A stretch of DNA of 64,000 nt. Source: Pseudomonas sp. GM18. Lineage in GTDB: Bacteria; Pseudomonadota; Gammaproteobacteria; Pseudomonadales; Pseudomonadaceae. Shown here piece after piece: positions 1 to 10,200 of this stretch (position 1 is its first letter; the number at the start of each line of letters is the position of its first letter). A program made the translations under genes and the position numbers. The notes under the pieces were generated by a model. That model made no database searches, was not told the DNA's origin, and saw nothing but the letters and a program-made list of their open reading frames with translations. The DNA lies in assembly GCF_000282195.1 (NCBI RefSeq), contig NZ_AKJT01000046.1, forward strand, positions 1 through 64,000, in the 5' to 3' direction.

Positions 1-4
1 CCCC

Positions 5-154
5 CCGTAGCAGCTGCCGAGCCTGCGAGGCTGCGTTCGGCGGCGTAGCCGTCGTGAAATCAAGCTACGCGGTCTTACAGGTATGCCGTGCAGTCAGGTT
101 TTACGACGGCTGCGCCGCCGAACGCAGCCTCGCAAGCTCGGCAGCTGCTACGGG
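5..154. repeat. Palindromic intergenic repeat, family B
   Basis: Two arms beginning CCGTAGCAGCTGCCGAGC and carrying GAGGCTGCGTTCGG are inverted around a spacer of roughly 70 bases, so the unit could form a long hairpin. A close relative lies at 16568-16724, and shorter arms with the same AGCTGTCGAG core lie at 30291-30390. This layout resembles Pseudomonas REP-doublet (REPIN-like) elements. An open reading frame starting at 83 runs through the right arm into the LysR gene, but that part is repeat rather than protein. Confidence 0.75.
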
Positions 155-190
155 CGTCATCGTCTGCGTGTTTTCTGCTGGAGCTCCCCC

Positions 191-1084
191 ATGGCCAACG
201 CTTTACCCGACCTGAAACTATTGCGCATCTTCGTCAGCGTGGTCCGCCATCAAGGGTTCGCCAATGCCCAGCACGAGCTCAACCTCTCGACGTCGGCCAT
301 CAGCACTTACATGAGCCAGCTCGAAGCGGCCCTCGGCCTGGTGCTGTGCCATCGCGGTCGCGGTGGTTTCAGCCTGACCAGCAAGGGCGAGCTGTTCCAT
401 CAGGAAACCCTGCGTCTGTTGGCCGAACTCGAAGGTTTCGAACAATACGCCGCGGCCCTCAAAGGCGAACTGCGCGGTACTTTGAACCTGGGGGTGATCG
501 ATTCCACCGTCAGCGACAAGGCCTTGCCGTTCGCCGAAGCCATCGGCGCCTACAGCCAGGAACACCCGGCGGTGCATTTGCATCTGTCGGTCATGAGCCC
601 TTACGAACTGCAACTCGGCGTGCAGGACAACCGCCTCGACCTGGCCATCGGTGCCTTTTCCACGCGCATGAGCGGTCTGGTCTACATGCCGCTTTACCGC
701 GAGCAACACTGGCTGTATTGCAGCAGTCGTCATCCGCTGTTCAATGAACGGCGCATCCCCGAGCAGGTCATCACCCAGCAACGCATGGTCGGTCGCGGCT
801 ATTGGAGCCAGGCCGAACTGGCGCGCCACGGTTTCAAACACAGCGCGGCGACCGTGGAAAGTATGGAGGCCCAGCTGATTCTGGTGCTGTCCGGCGCCTA
901 CATCGGTTACCTGCCGGAGCATTACGCCCAGGCCTGGGCGGACAAGGGGGATTTGCGCGTGCTGCTGCCGGCAACCTTCGGTTATCAGGCACCGTTTTCG
1001 ATGATCGTGCGCCGTGGCCGCAGCCGCGAACCGTTGATCCAGACTTTCCGTGATTTGCTCAAAGCACAGCTCAATCAGGCTTAA
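191..1084 (+). CDS. LysR family transcriptional regulator
   Basis: The product has about 297 residues, the usual LysR length. The N-terminal winged helix-turn-helix (about residues 1-65) includes a typical LSTSAISTYMSQLEAALG segment. The remainder is the periplasmic-binding-protein-like effector domain. I start it at the ATG at 191 because the longer frame, open from 83, lies inside a palindromic repeat and adds 36 residues absent from LysR proteins. It acts as a cytoplasmic DNA-binding regulator, but the effector and target are unknown. The next gene begins 4 bases after its stop on the same strand, so the two may be cotranscribed. It could regulate a gene to the left of the window. Confidence 0.85.
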   Translation: MANALPDLKLLRIFVSVVRHQGFANAQHELNLSTSAISTYMSQLEAALGLVLCHRGRGGFSLTSKGELFHQETLRLLAELEGFEQYAAALKGELRGTLNLGVIDSTVSDKALPFAEAIGAYSQEHPAVHLHLSVMSPYELQLGVQDNRLDLAIGAFSTRMSGLVYMPLYREQHWLYCSSRHPLFNERRIPEQVITQQRMVGRGYWSQAELARHGFKHSAATVESMEAQLILVLSGAYIGYLPEHYAQAWADKGDLRVLLPATFGYQAPFSMIVRRGRSREPLIQTFRDLLKAQLNQA

Positions 1085-1088
1085 GAAT

Positions 1089-1685
1089 ATGTCCAGAATC
1101 CAGTGCCCGCGCTGTCTGCGTCCGCAAACTCACTGTCTGTGCCCACTGATCCCGAGCCTGGATAGCCGCACTCGGGTGTTGCTGCTGCAGCATCCGAGCG
1201 AAGTGAACCATGCGCTGAACACGGCGCGGTTGGCGGCGTTGGGGTTGCAGAATGCCGAGTTGATGGTGGGCGAGGTGTTTGAGGATTTGCCGGTGTTGTT
1301 AAATCAACCGGGTTATCAGGCGCGGCTGCTGTTTCCCGGTGAAGATGCGCAGCCGATGCAGGCTTATACCGCCACCGATGAGCCGCTGCTGCTGGTAGTC
1401 CCGGACGGCACCTGGCGCAAGGCGCGCAAAATGCTGCACCTCAATCCATTGCTGGCGGCGTTGCCCAGAGTGACCCTGGCCGAGGGGGGGGTGTCGCGTT
1501 ATCGCTTGCGCAAGGCGCCAGGGCCGGGGGCGTTGTCGACGGTTGAGGCGATTGTACAGGCGTTGCAGACCCTTGAAGCACCGAGCAGTTTCGAGCCGTT
1601 ATTAAAGCCGTTCGAGGCGTTGATCGAGGGGCAGATTGCGGCGATGGGGGAAGAGGTTTTTCAGCGCAATCATGGGCCGAAATAG
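1089..1685 (+). CDS. tapT: DTW domain protein, tRNA-uridine aminocarboxypropyltransferase
   Basis: This 198-residue protein has the DTW-domain layout. It has an N-terminal Cys-rich segment (CPRCLRPQTHCLC), then LLLQHPSE, and a DGTWRKARKM motif in the second half, with a C-terminal SRYRLRKAP stretch. In Escherichia coli the family member TapT (YfiP) adds the aminocarboxypropyl group of S-adenosylmethionine to uridine-47 of tRNA (acp3U). The Cys cluster probably binds a metal. The first aspartate of the DxTW signature is kept. It follows the LysR gene by 4 bases. The gene symbol is by family and synteny-free inference. Confidence 0.8.
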   Translation: MSRIQCPRCLRPQTHCLCPLIPSLDSRTRVLLLQHPSEVNHALNTARLAALGLQNAELMVGEVFEDLPVLLNQPGYQARLLFPGEDAQPMQAYTATDEPLLLVVPDGTWRKARKMLHLNPLLAALPRVTLAEGGVSRYRLRKAPGPGALSTVEAIVQALQTLEAPSSFEPLLKPFEALIEGQIAAMGEEVFQRNHGPK

Positions 1686-1692
1686 TGCGTAG

Positions 1693-1805
1693 TGATCGTT
1701 CCCACGCTCCGCGTGGGAATGCCGCCCGGGACGCTCCGCGTCCCTTCCCGGATGTGACGCAGAGCGTCACTGGATGCATTCCCACGCGGAGCGTGGGAAC
1801 GATCA
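1693..1805. repeat. Palindromic intergenic repeat, family A copy 1
   Basis: The unit opens with TGATCGTTCCCACGCTCCGC and closes with its inverse GGAGCGTGGGAACGATCA. Inner GGACGC/GCGTCC-like arms form secondary hairpins. Four more copies of the same architecture are at 12900-13012, 39609-39722, 45755-45862 and 50157-50265. It sits 8 bases past the stop of the DTW gene and separates two convergent units, so a role as a 3'-end stem or terminator is possible. No transposase is encoded. Confidence 0.85.
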
Positions 1806-1816
1806 TTGAGTCAGGC

Positions 1817-3190
1817 CTACCTTTCGCGCATCGCCTCGGTCCGCGCTTTCAACACCGGTTTAAGCAGGTAATCCAGCACACTTTTCTCCCCGGTAATAAT
1901 GTCCACCGTCGCCACCATCCCCGGAATGATCAGCAGCGGTTTCACATCCCCGCCCAAGTGATTCTTGTCGGTCCTGACCTGAATCAGATAAAAGCTGTTG
2001 CCCTTGTCATCGGTGATGGTGTCCGCCCCGATCAACTCAAGCCTGGCACTCAACCCGCCATAAATCGTGTAGTCATAAGCACTGAACTTGACCATGGCTT
2101 TCTGGCCCGGGTGCAGGAACGCCACGTCTTGAGGGCGGACCTTGGCTTCGATCAGCAGGTTGTCTTCCAGCGGCACGATTTCCACCATGTCGCTGCCCGG
2201 CTGGACCACGCCGCCGATGGTATTGACCTTCAGCACTTTGATGATGCCGTGAACCGGCGACACCACGGTGGTGCGCGTCACACGGTCGTCGATGGCAATG
2301 CTCGTGGCGGTGATTTTCGACAGATCGGTGCGTTTCGTATTCAGCTCCTTCGCCGCGTCCGAGCGGAAGGATTGTTCGGACTCGTCAATCTTGCTTTTGA
2401 TCTCATTGATCGCCGATTCCGCCCGGGGAATCGCCAGGGTCGTGGCATTCAGCGAGCCGCGGATTTCCACCGCGCTGCGTTTGAGCCGCAGGATTTCCAC
2501 CGGCGACACCGCCCCGGTGCCTACCAGCGGCGCCGACATGTTCATCTCTTGTTGCAGCAGCGCCAGGCTGGAACTGAACTGCCCCTGTTTGGAACGGAAC
2601 TCTGCCAGCTCCTGGGTTTTTTGCCGAAGTTGTTCAGTCAAGGTGCGCTGTTCGCTGGCCAGTCGGCGCTGGCGTTGTTCGTACAGCGAACGTTCGTCCC
2701 CGGCCACTTGCGGAGCTTTGGCGATCACTTCCGGCGACAGCGTGAAAGGCCGACCTTCCGCTTCGGCGGACAGCCGTTCGACCTGCGCGGTCAACGCATA
2801 GCGATCTGCTTCGCTTTCACCCTTGTTCGACAGGAATCGCGTGTCATCCAGACGCAGCAAGGTGTCGCCCTTGTTCACCATTTGCCCTTCGCGCACGAAG
2901 ATCTCGGTGACGATGCCGCCTTCCAGGTTCTGGATCACCTGAATCTTGCTCGACGGAATCGCCTTGCCTTCGCCCATGGTGACTTCCTGCAACACGGCGA
3001 ATTTGGCCCAGACCAGCGCGGTGATCAGCAGCGCCGCCGCCAGCCACACGGTGACCCGCGACCAGCGCGGCGAATCCTGCAACGAGGCACCGGCGGTTTC
3101 CGGCATGAACTCGCTCTCGGCACTTTTGCTGAAACTGCCGAAGTAGCCCCTGTCTTTTGATGTTGCTGACGATGAACCAGCCATGGGCAA
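1817..3190 (-). CDS. lapC: HlyD-family type I secretion membrane-fusion protein (LapC-like)
   Basis: The 457-residue product is a periplasmic adaptor. It has a cytoplasmic N-terminus, one membrane helix near residues 44-65 (VTVWLAAALLITALVWAKFAVL), then a biotinyl-lipoyl-like hairpin, a long coiled coil (about 140-290) and a C-terminal beta-barrel (VNTIGGVVQPGSDMVEIVPL). It would bridge the ABC transporter and the TolC-type outer-membrane channel to export the adhesin encoded at 7224. It starts 3 bases after lapB and is the last gene of lapE-lapB-lapC. The ATG at 3190 fits the usual N-terminal length. Confidence 0.9.
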   Translation of the reverse strand: MPMAGSSSATSKDRGYFGSFSKSAESEFMPETAGASLQDSPRWSRVTVWLAAALLITALVWAKFAVLQEVTMGEGKAIPSSKIQVIQNLEGGIVTEIFVREGQMVNKGDTLLRLDDTRFLSNKGESEADRYALTAQVERLSAEAEGRPFTLSPEVIAKAPQVAGDERSLYEQRQRRLASEQRTLTEQLRQKTQELAEFRSKQGQFSSSLALLQQEMNMSAPLVGTGAVSPVEILRLKRSAVEIRGSLNATTLAIPRAESAINEIKSKIDESEQSFRSDAAKELNTKRTDLSKITATSIAIDDRVTRTTVVSPVHGIIKVLKVNTIGGVVQPGSDMVEIVPLEDNLLIEAKVRPQDVAFLHPGQKAMVKFSAYDYTIYGGLSARLELIGADTITDDKGNSFYLIQVRTDKNHLGGDVKPLLIIPGMVATVDIITGEKSVLDYLLKPVLKARTEAMRER

Positions 3191-3193
3191 CTC

Positions 3194-5353
3194 CTAGACC
3201 GTCGCAGAGCCGACACGGCCCTTGCGCAATGCATCGATCACCGCTGCTTTCGGGCCGTCGGCGACGATCCGCCCGTTGTCCAGCACCACCAACCGATCTA
3301 CCAGGCTGAGCATCGAGCTGCGGTGGGTGACCAGCAGCACGGTTTTGCCCTGGACCCAGCCGTGGAGTTTCTGCCGTAGAAGGTCTTCGCTGCTGTTGTC
3401 CATGGCGCTGGTGGGTTCGTCGAGCAGCATGATCGGCGGATCGAGCAACAAGGCCCGCGCCAGCAACACCGCTTGCCGTTGCCCGCCTGACAGCAACTGA
3501 CCACGTTCGCCCACCGGCCGGTCGAAGCCTTGGGGATGTTGACGCGCCAGCTCGGTGACGCCGGTCAGTTCGGCAACTTCAAGCATCCGGGCATCGCTGA
3601 CGTAACGGGCGCCGAGGGTCAGGTTGTCGCGCAGGCTGCCGGCCAGCAAGGGCAGGTCGTGGGCGACGTAGCCGATCTGTTGACGCAGGTCGGCGACGTC
3701 CAGCTGCCGCAGGTCCAGGCCATCGAGCAGCAACTGGCCTTCTTCCGGTGCGTAGAACCCCATCACCAGCCGCGCCAGCGTGCTTTTGCCCGAGCCGCTG
3801 CGGCCGATGATGCCGATCCGTTCGCCGGGCTTCATGCTGAAGCTGACGTTGGCCAGGGCCGGCGCGTTCTGGCCGTTGTAGTGGAACGTTACGCCGCTGA
3901 CGTCCAGGGCGCCTTGCAGTTGCGTGCGCTCCAGCGGCCGCTGCCTGGCGTCGCGCTCTTGCGGCAGCGACATCAGCGAGTCGGTGCTTTTCATGGTCAG
4001 TTGCGCTTGCTGGTAACGGGTAATCAGCCCGGCGATCTGCCCCAGCGGCGCGAGTACGCGGCTGCCGAGCATGTAGCTCGCCACCAGCGCACCGACGCTG
4101 AGGTTGCCGGCGATGATGCTGTAGACCCCGGCGACGATGGTCGCCATGCCGGAGAACTGCTGAATGAACAGCGTGCCGTTGGTGGCCAGCGCCGAGAGGT
4201 TGCGCGCATGGCTGTCGAGGCGGGTGAGGGCGCCGTGGGTGCTTTCCCATTTGTGCTGGCGCTCGCTTTCAGCGCTGCAGGCCTTGAGGGTTTCCAGGCC
4301 ACCGAGGGTTTCGATCAGCAGGGCCTGGCGCTCGGCGCCGAGGCTCAGACTCTTCTGCACGGTGTCGCGCAGGCGCGCCTGGATCACCATGGCGAAGAGG
4401 ATCGTGATGGGGAAGGCCAGCAGTGGAATCACCACCAGCCAGCCGCCGAGCAGGCCGATCACCACCAGCATCAGCACGGCGAAGGGCATGTCGATCAGGC
4501 TGGTCAGCGTGACCGCGGTGAGAAACTCCCGCAGGCCCTGAAAGTCATGAATGCTCTGGGCGAAACCACCGATGGTCGCGGGTCGCGCTTTCATCGCCAT
4601 GCCGGTGATGCGTTCGAACAGGGTCGCCGAAAGAATCACGTCGGTTTTCTTCCCAGCGGTGTCCAGCAAATGCGCACGAACCACCCGCAGCACCAGTTCA
4701 AAACCGGTGCCGATCAGCAAGCCGATCGACAGTACCCACAAGGTTGAAGTGGCCTGGTTCGGCACCACCCGGTCGTAGGTTTGCATCACGAACAACGGCA
4801 CCATCAGGCCCAGCAGGTTGATCAGAAAACTCGCCAGAATCGCATCGCTGTACAGCCATTTCGACAGCTTCAGCGTGTCGCGAAACCATGCTTCGACCCG
4901 CGGCACCAGCGGCGCGCGCAAGTCTTCCAGTTCATGTCGCGGCCGGGCGAACAAAGCCTGGCCGCTGTAGCTGGCAGCCAGCTCGTCCGTGCCGACCCAT
5001 TGTTCACCGCCGTCGGCTTCACTCGGCAGAATCAGCGCCTGACCGTCATCGCCCCATCGGCGCAAGACCGCGCAGCGGCCATGGTTGAGGATCAGCATCA
5101 CCGGCAGGTTGAGCGCGGAAATATCCGCCAGTTCACGGCGCAGCACCCGCGCCTGCAAACTGGCCCGGGCCGCTGCGCGCGGCAGCAGGTCCAGGCTCAA
5201 GCGTTGGTGTGCCATCGGCAGCCCGGCACTCAGGCTGGCGCGACTGACCGTCGCGCCGTGGAGTTTGCAGAGGATCAACAGACCGTCCAGAAGCGGATCA
5301 TCGAAGCTCAGGCGCGGATCGACAGCCGTGTTGCCGGTTTCCATGCTGGTCAC
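3194..5353 (-). CDS. lapB: Type I secretion ABC permease/ATPase (LapB-like)
   Basis: The 719-residue protein has an N-terminal C39-like domain (about 1-130), a six-helix transmembrane domain (about 155-430), and a nucleotide-binding domain with Walker A GRSGSGKST, signature LSGGQRQ and Walker B PIMLLDEPTS. In the C39-like domain I see no peptidase Cys motif, as expected for RTX-adhesin transporters whose substrate is not cleaved on export. It powers adhesin secretion with LapC and LapE. The GTG at 5353 is preferred because AGGAG lies about 8 bases upstream. It lies 26 bases after lapE on the same strand. Confidence 0.92.
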   Translation of the reverse strand: MTSMETGNTAVDPRLSFDDPLLDGLLILCKLHGATVSRASLSAGLPMAHQRLSLDLLPRAAARASLQARVLRRELADISALNLPVMLILNHGRCAVLRRWGDDGQALILPSEADGGEQWVGTDELAASYSGQALFARPRHELEDLRAPLVPRVEAWFRDTLKLSKWLYSDAILASFLINLLGLMVPLFVMQTYDRVVPNQATSTLWVLSIGLLIGTGFELVLRVVRAHLLDTAGKKTDVILSATLFERITGMAMKARPATIGGFAQSIHDFQGLREFLTAVTLTSLIDMPFAVLMLVVIGLLGGWLVVIPLLAFPITILFAMVIQARLRDTVQKSLSLGAERQALLIETLGGLETLKACSAESERQHKWESTHGALTRLDSHARNLSALATNGTLFIQQFSGMATIVAGVYSIIAGNLSVGALVASYMLGSRVLAPLGQIAGLITRYQQAQLTMKSTDSLMSLPQERDARQRPLERTQLQGALDVSGVTFHYNGQNAPALANVSFSMKPGERIGIIGRSGSGKSTLARLVMGFYAPEEGQLLLDGLDLRQLDVADLRQQIGYVAHDLPLLAGSLRDNLTLGARYVSDARMLEVAELTGVTELARQHPQGFDRPVGERGQLLSGGQRQAVLLARALLLDPPIMLLDEPTSAMDNSSEDLLRQKLHGWVQGKTVLLVTHRSSMLSLVDRLVVLDNGRIVADGPKAAVIDALRKGRVGSATV

Positions 5354-5379
5354 ATTGATCGCTCCTACACGGGATTACT

Positions 5380-6738
5380 TCATTTGAGTTCTGGCAAGCG
5401 AGCTTCGTTTTTCACTTCGGTGGCGGCGATCGCATCGGCGGGCAGCACCACCCGCTGCTTGCTCAGCAACTGGCCCATGTTCGCCAGCACGCGGTACATC
5501 GAGAACTCCTCGGTGTAGCGTACTTCGGTGTAGCGGCGGTTGGCGTTGTAGAGCTCGTTTTCGCTGTCGAGCAAGTCGAGCAGGGTCCGTTGGCCAAGAC
5601 CGAACTGATCCTGATACGCCGCCCGTACCCGGGTGGTGGTTTCGGCGTATTCACGGGCGGTCGGGGTTTGTTTCTTGGCGTTTTGCATGGCGTTCCAGGC
5701 CAGGTGGATGTTCTCGTTGAGCTGGCGCAATGCGTTGTTGCGGATGTCCATCGCCTGGTTGATCTGGTGCGCATCGGAGGCCAACCGGGCCTTGTCGCTG
5801 CCGCCACGGAACAGGTTGTAGTTCATCACCACGCCCACTCGCCATTCGTTGTCGTGACCTTCATCGCCCTGCACATTGTTATTGGCGCCCATCGCTGCTT
5901 CGGCGTCGAAGCGTGGGTAGAACGGCGACTTGGCGACTTCGTACTGGCTCTCGGCCGATTGCACGTCAGCCTGGGCGGATTTCAGGTACGGGTTGTTTTC
6001 CACCATGCTCTGCTGGGCTTCGGGCAGGGTGGCGGGCAGTTCGCCGCGGGTCGACGGCGGCGCTTCGAGTTCATCGGGCATGCGCCCCACGACGCTGTAG
6101 AAATTCGCTTCGGCATCGGCCAGATCGACCTCGGCGGTGTCGAGGTTGTTTTGCGCCAGTGCCCGGCGAGCGGTGGACTGGTCGGCGTCGGCGTTGCTGC
6201 CGATCCCACGCTGGGTACGCAGGCCGATCTGATCGTTGACCCGCATGTGCGCTTGCAGATTGTTCTTGGCCAGGGTCACCAGTTCGCGGCGCTTGAGCAC
6301 TTCGAGGTACACCTCGATGGTACGCAGGGCCAGGTCCTGGGCGGTGCCTTGAGCGTAATAGGCCCGCGAGTTGGCCACGCCTTTGGTGCGCGCGACCTCG
6401 TTGGCGGTGTTGAAACCATCAAACAGCATCTGCCGCAGGCGCAGTTCCGACTGGGTGTAGGTCAGGATTTCGGTGTTGTGATTGCCCCGTGACCGCGTGG
6501 TGGTGTTATCGCTGTAGCCGCGCCCGTAGGCGGCGTTCAAATCCACCGATGGATAAAAACCCCCTTTAGCGACTTTAATCTGCTCGTCGGCCGAGAGCCG
6601 GGCATCGACCCGAGACGCCAGTTCCGGGTGGGTCGCAATGGTGCTCTGGATCGCCTCGGTCAATGACATCGCCTGAGCCTGAGAAGTGCAGGCTATGGCC
6701 AGCAGAATCGCACTGCAAAGGGGGGTTAAAACGCGCAT
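5380..6738 (-). CDS. lapE: TolC-family outer-membrane secretion channel (LapE-like)
   Basis: This 452-residue protein has a Sec signal peptide (MRVLTPLCSAILLAIACTSQ, cleavage likely after AQA). Two OEP repeats follow, with the typical GGFYPSVDLNAAYG and SPFYPRFDAEAAMG motifs. It forms the trimeric outer-membrane exit duct of the type I system. I start at 6738 because a signal peptide begins there and GGGAG lies 7-8 bases upstream. The longer frame to 6987 adds a low-complexity segment with no signal. It is the first gene of the lapEBC operon and is divergent from the adhesin gene. Confidence 0.9.
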   Translation of the reverse strand: MRVLTPLCSAILLAIACTSQAQAMSLTEAIQSTIATHPELASRVDARLSADEQIKVAKGGFYPSVDLNAAYGRGYSDNTTTRSRGNHNTEILTYTQSELRLRQMLFDGFNTANEVARTKGVANSRAYYAQGTAQDLALRTIEVYLEVLKRRELVTLAKNNLQAHMRVNDQIGLRTQRGIGSNADADQSTARRALAQNNLDTAEVDLADAEANFYSVVGRMPDELEAPPSTRGELPATLPEAQQSMVENNPYLKSAQADVQSAESQYEVAKSPFYPRFDAEAAMGANNNVQGDEGHDNEWRVGVVMNYNLFRGGSDKARLASDAHQINQAMDIRNNALRQLNENIHLAWNAMQNAKKQTPTAREYAETTTRVRAAYQDQFGLGQRTLLDLLDSENELYNANRRYTEVRYTEEFSMYRVLANMGQLLSKQRVVLPADAIAATEVKNEARLPELK

Positions 6739-7223
6739 GGGTGCATCTCCCTGATTCCTGATGGTGCTTAGCGGTCGCCATTTTTTTGACGATATTTTTA
6801 GGTAAATCCGTTTCATGTCTGTAACAACAGAGCTAAGAACATCCTGAAGCGTAGCTAAGAAAAAATTTTCATAAGCGCTATGCCAAAAAAAACTTATGTA
6901 CTCCGTAAAATCCGGCACATTGTTCAACTCGAAAGCCTTTGTTTTAAGCACTCTTGGCAGTGCGGACAGGCTTGAAGACAGTTCCACTCACTTTGAGACA
7001 TACAGCGGAGTAATGCTGAAGGGGAGGGACGCGTAACGGGTTTTGAGCGACATTTTTTTGTCACTCAGATGATTCACCATCGTTACGTAGCGCTCGTAGG
7101 CCTGCTGCACCGCAAGGCTTGCGAACGAACTGCCGAGGTGTGAGCGTCACCCGGCAACCCGGTTGAGCCATGGGCGAGCTTCGCAGACCAGCGCCGGCGG
7201 TGATCGGCAGCGGAGGAGTGCAC
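6739..7223. promoter_or_regulatory. Divergent lapE / adhesin control region
   Basis: This 485-bp gap holds no gene. The half near lapE (about 6780-6920) is clearly AT-richer than the surroundings, as expected for a promoter. A short inverted repeat GACA-T6-TGTC lies at 7049-7062. The adhesin has a strong Shine-Dalgarno CGGAGGAG just before its ATG. I looked for a FleQ-type GTCA-N6-TGAC box, known to control lap genes in other pseudomonads, and found no convincing one. Promoter positions are not assigned. Confidence 0.45.
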
Positions 7224-10200
7224 ATGGCAACGCTCATCGGCATCGTCAGTAAGGTCATCGGTCAGGTGTACGCCGTGGCGAGTGATGGCACCCGACGTAC
7301 TCTGGTTGAGGGCGATCGGCTGTTTGCCGGCGAGCAACTGGTCACTGGGGCCGAAGGCGCGGTGGCGGTCCATTTGCATAACGGCCAGGAGCTGACGCTG
7401 GGGCGTGACAGCAGCCTGCAAATGACTGCCCAGTTACTGGCGCATCAGGTACCGCATGTGGAGACCGCCGATGCGGTGACGCCGAGCCAGGCGCAACTGA
7501 CCGATGTCGAGCAACTGCAAAAAGCCATTGCCGCCGGCGCCGACCCGACCCAGACCGCCGAGGCCACCGCCGCCGGACCGGGCGCAACGGGAGCACCCGG
7601 TGGCGCACTGGGCGGCGGCCACAGTTTTGTGCTGCTGGAGGAAGTGGGCGGTCGAGTCGATCCCACAATTGGTTTCCCCACCGCGGGCTTCAACGGTATT
7701 CCCGAATTCCCCCTGGAGCGCCGGGACGCTGCGCCGGACAACGGCGATAAAGGCATCGTTGCGCCGTTTGCCGCGGACGCGCCGAATAACCCGGTGACCC
7801 TCGATGGCCTGAACGTCAACGGTGGCGAACTCACGGTCTACGAAAAAAACCTCAGCGACGGCAGCAGCCCCAACACACCGGCGCAGACCCAGAGCGGCAC
7901 CTTCACCATCACCGCGCTCGACGGTTTGCAAACCCTGACCGTCGGCGGCATCGCGGTGGTCACCGGTGGCGTGGCCGCAGGCTTCCCGCAATCGATCGTC
8001 ACCCCGCTTGGCAGCACGCTGACCGTCACCGGTTACGACAGCGCGACCGGCGTGGTCAGCTACAGCTATACCCTGGTGGATAACGAAACCCACCCGAACG
8101 CCAACGGCACCAATAGCATCACCGAGAACCTCAACGTCGTCGCCACTGACGTCGACGGCAGCACGGCGTTGGGCCAGATCAACGTCAACATCGTCGATGA
8201 CTTGCCCACCGCGAACCCGGATCACGCCTCAGTGGCCGAAGGCGCGACGGTCTCGAGCAACGTGCTGGACAACGACATCGGCGGCGCCGACGGACCGGCA
8301 CTCGGTGGCGCGGTGGTCGGCGTGCGCGCCGGCAGCGACACCTCGACTTCAGCCATCGGTGGCTTGAACAGTCAAATCAACGGCACCTATGGCTACCTGA
8401 CCCTGGATGCCAACGGCAACGCGGTTTATCACAGCAATCCAAATGCCGTGAACGGCCCTGGTGCCACCGACGTGTTCACTTATACCGTGCGCGATGCCGA
8501 CGGCGATGAAAGCACCACGACGATCACAATTAACGTGGCCGACTGCACCCTCGTAGCCGCCACCGATACCGACGTGACGGTTCACGAGAAAGCCCTGGAT
8601 CTGACCAAGGACGGCCAGGATCTGGCGGCAGGCACCGTGATCGGCAGCGAGCCTGGCAGCACCGGCGAAACCGCTTCCGGCACGCTGGCAGGTTCGGTCA
8701 CCGGTACCAGTGGCGCGATCACTTACACCCTGGTCGGCAGCGCCATCGGCACCTACGGACAAATCCTGATCAACCCCGACGGTTCCTACACCTACACCCT
8801 GACCTCGGCACCCACTACCACGCCCCATGCCAACGACGGGCCGAACACCCTGAGCGAAAGCTTCACCTATCAGGCCACCGACGTCCTGGGCAACAGCGTC
8901 ACCAGTACCATCGTGATCAACATCGTCGATGACGTGCCAACCGCTCATGCCGATGCCGTCTCAGTGGCGGAAGGTGGAACGGTCAGCGGTAATGTCTTGG
9001 GCAATGATGTGCTCGGTGCTGACGGCCCGGCCGCGGGTGGCGCAGTGGTCGGCGTGCGCGCCGGCAGCGACACCTCGACCTCAGCCATCGGCGGCCTGAA
9101 CACGCAAGTAAACGGCACTTACGGCTATCTCACGCTGGATGCCAACGGCAACGCCGTGTACCACAGCAACCCGAATTCGGTCAGTGCGCCGGGCGCCACG
9201 GATGTGTTCACCTACACCGTGCGCGATGCCGACGGTGATGAAAGCACCACCACCATTACCATCGACGTGTCCAACTGCACCCTCGTAGCCGCCACCGATA
9301 CCGACGTGACGGTTCACGAGAAAGCCCTGGATCTGACCAAGGACGGCCAGGACCTGGCGGCAGGCACTGTCATCGGCAGCGAGCCTGAAAACACCGGCGA
9401 AACCGCTTCCGGCACGCTGGTAGGTTCGGTCACTGGTACCAGTGGCGCGATCACTTACACCCTGATTGGCAGCGCCATTGGCACCTACGGTCAAATCCTG
9501 ATCAACCCCGACGGTTCCTACACCTACACCCTGACCTCGGCATCCACCACCACGCCCCATGCCAACGACGGGCCGAACACCCTGAGCGAAAGCTTCACTT
9601 ATCAGGCTACTGACTCTCTGGGCAACAGCGTCACCAGTACCATCGTGATCAACATCGTCGATGACGTGCCGACTGCCCATTGCGATTCGGTTTCGGTGGT
9701 GGAGGGCGGCACGGTCAGCGGCAATGTGCTGCACAACGATGTGCTTGGCGCCGATGGCCCAGCGTCGGGTGGTGCAGTGGTCGGCGTGCGTGCCGGCAGC
9801 GACACCTCGACCTCGGCCATCGGCGGCCTGAATTCGCAAATCAACGGCACTTACGGCTATCTCACTCTGGATGCCAACGGCAACGCCGTGTACCACAGCA
9901 ACCCCAACTCGGTCGGCGAACCGGGGGCCACGGATGTGTTCACCTATACCGTGCGCGATGCCGATGGCGATGAAAGCACCGCCACCATCACCATTGACGT
10001 GCACAACAGTTGCCTCGAGGTGGTTCCCGATACCGACGTGACCGTCTATGAAAAGGCGCTGGACTTGACCCGGGACGGCCAGGATCTAGCGGCGGGCACG
10101 GTCACCGGCAGCGAACCTGGCAACAGCGGTGAAACCGGCTCCGGAACGCTGGTCGGCGCCATCACTGGCGCCACGGGCGCGATCACTTACACCCTGGTCG

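Noticed and set aside
1685..3160. 491-codon open frame on the plus strand opposite lapC
   Set aside because: It is antisense to a clear HlyD-family gene, is His/Arg/Gln-rich as expected from a high-GC shadow frame, and has no domain or ribosome site.
6739..7223. FleQ box in the lap intergenic region
   Set aside because: No GTCA-N6-TGAC site is visible; the only palindrome (GACA-T6-TGTC) has the half-sites in the reverse order.
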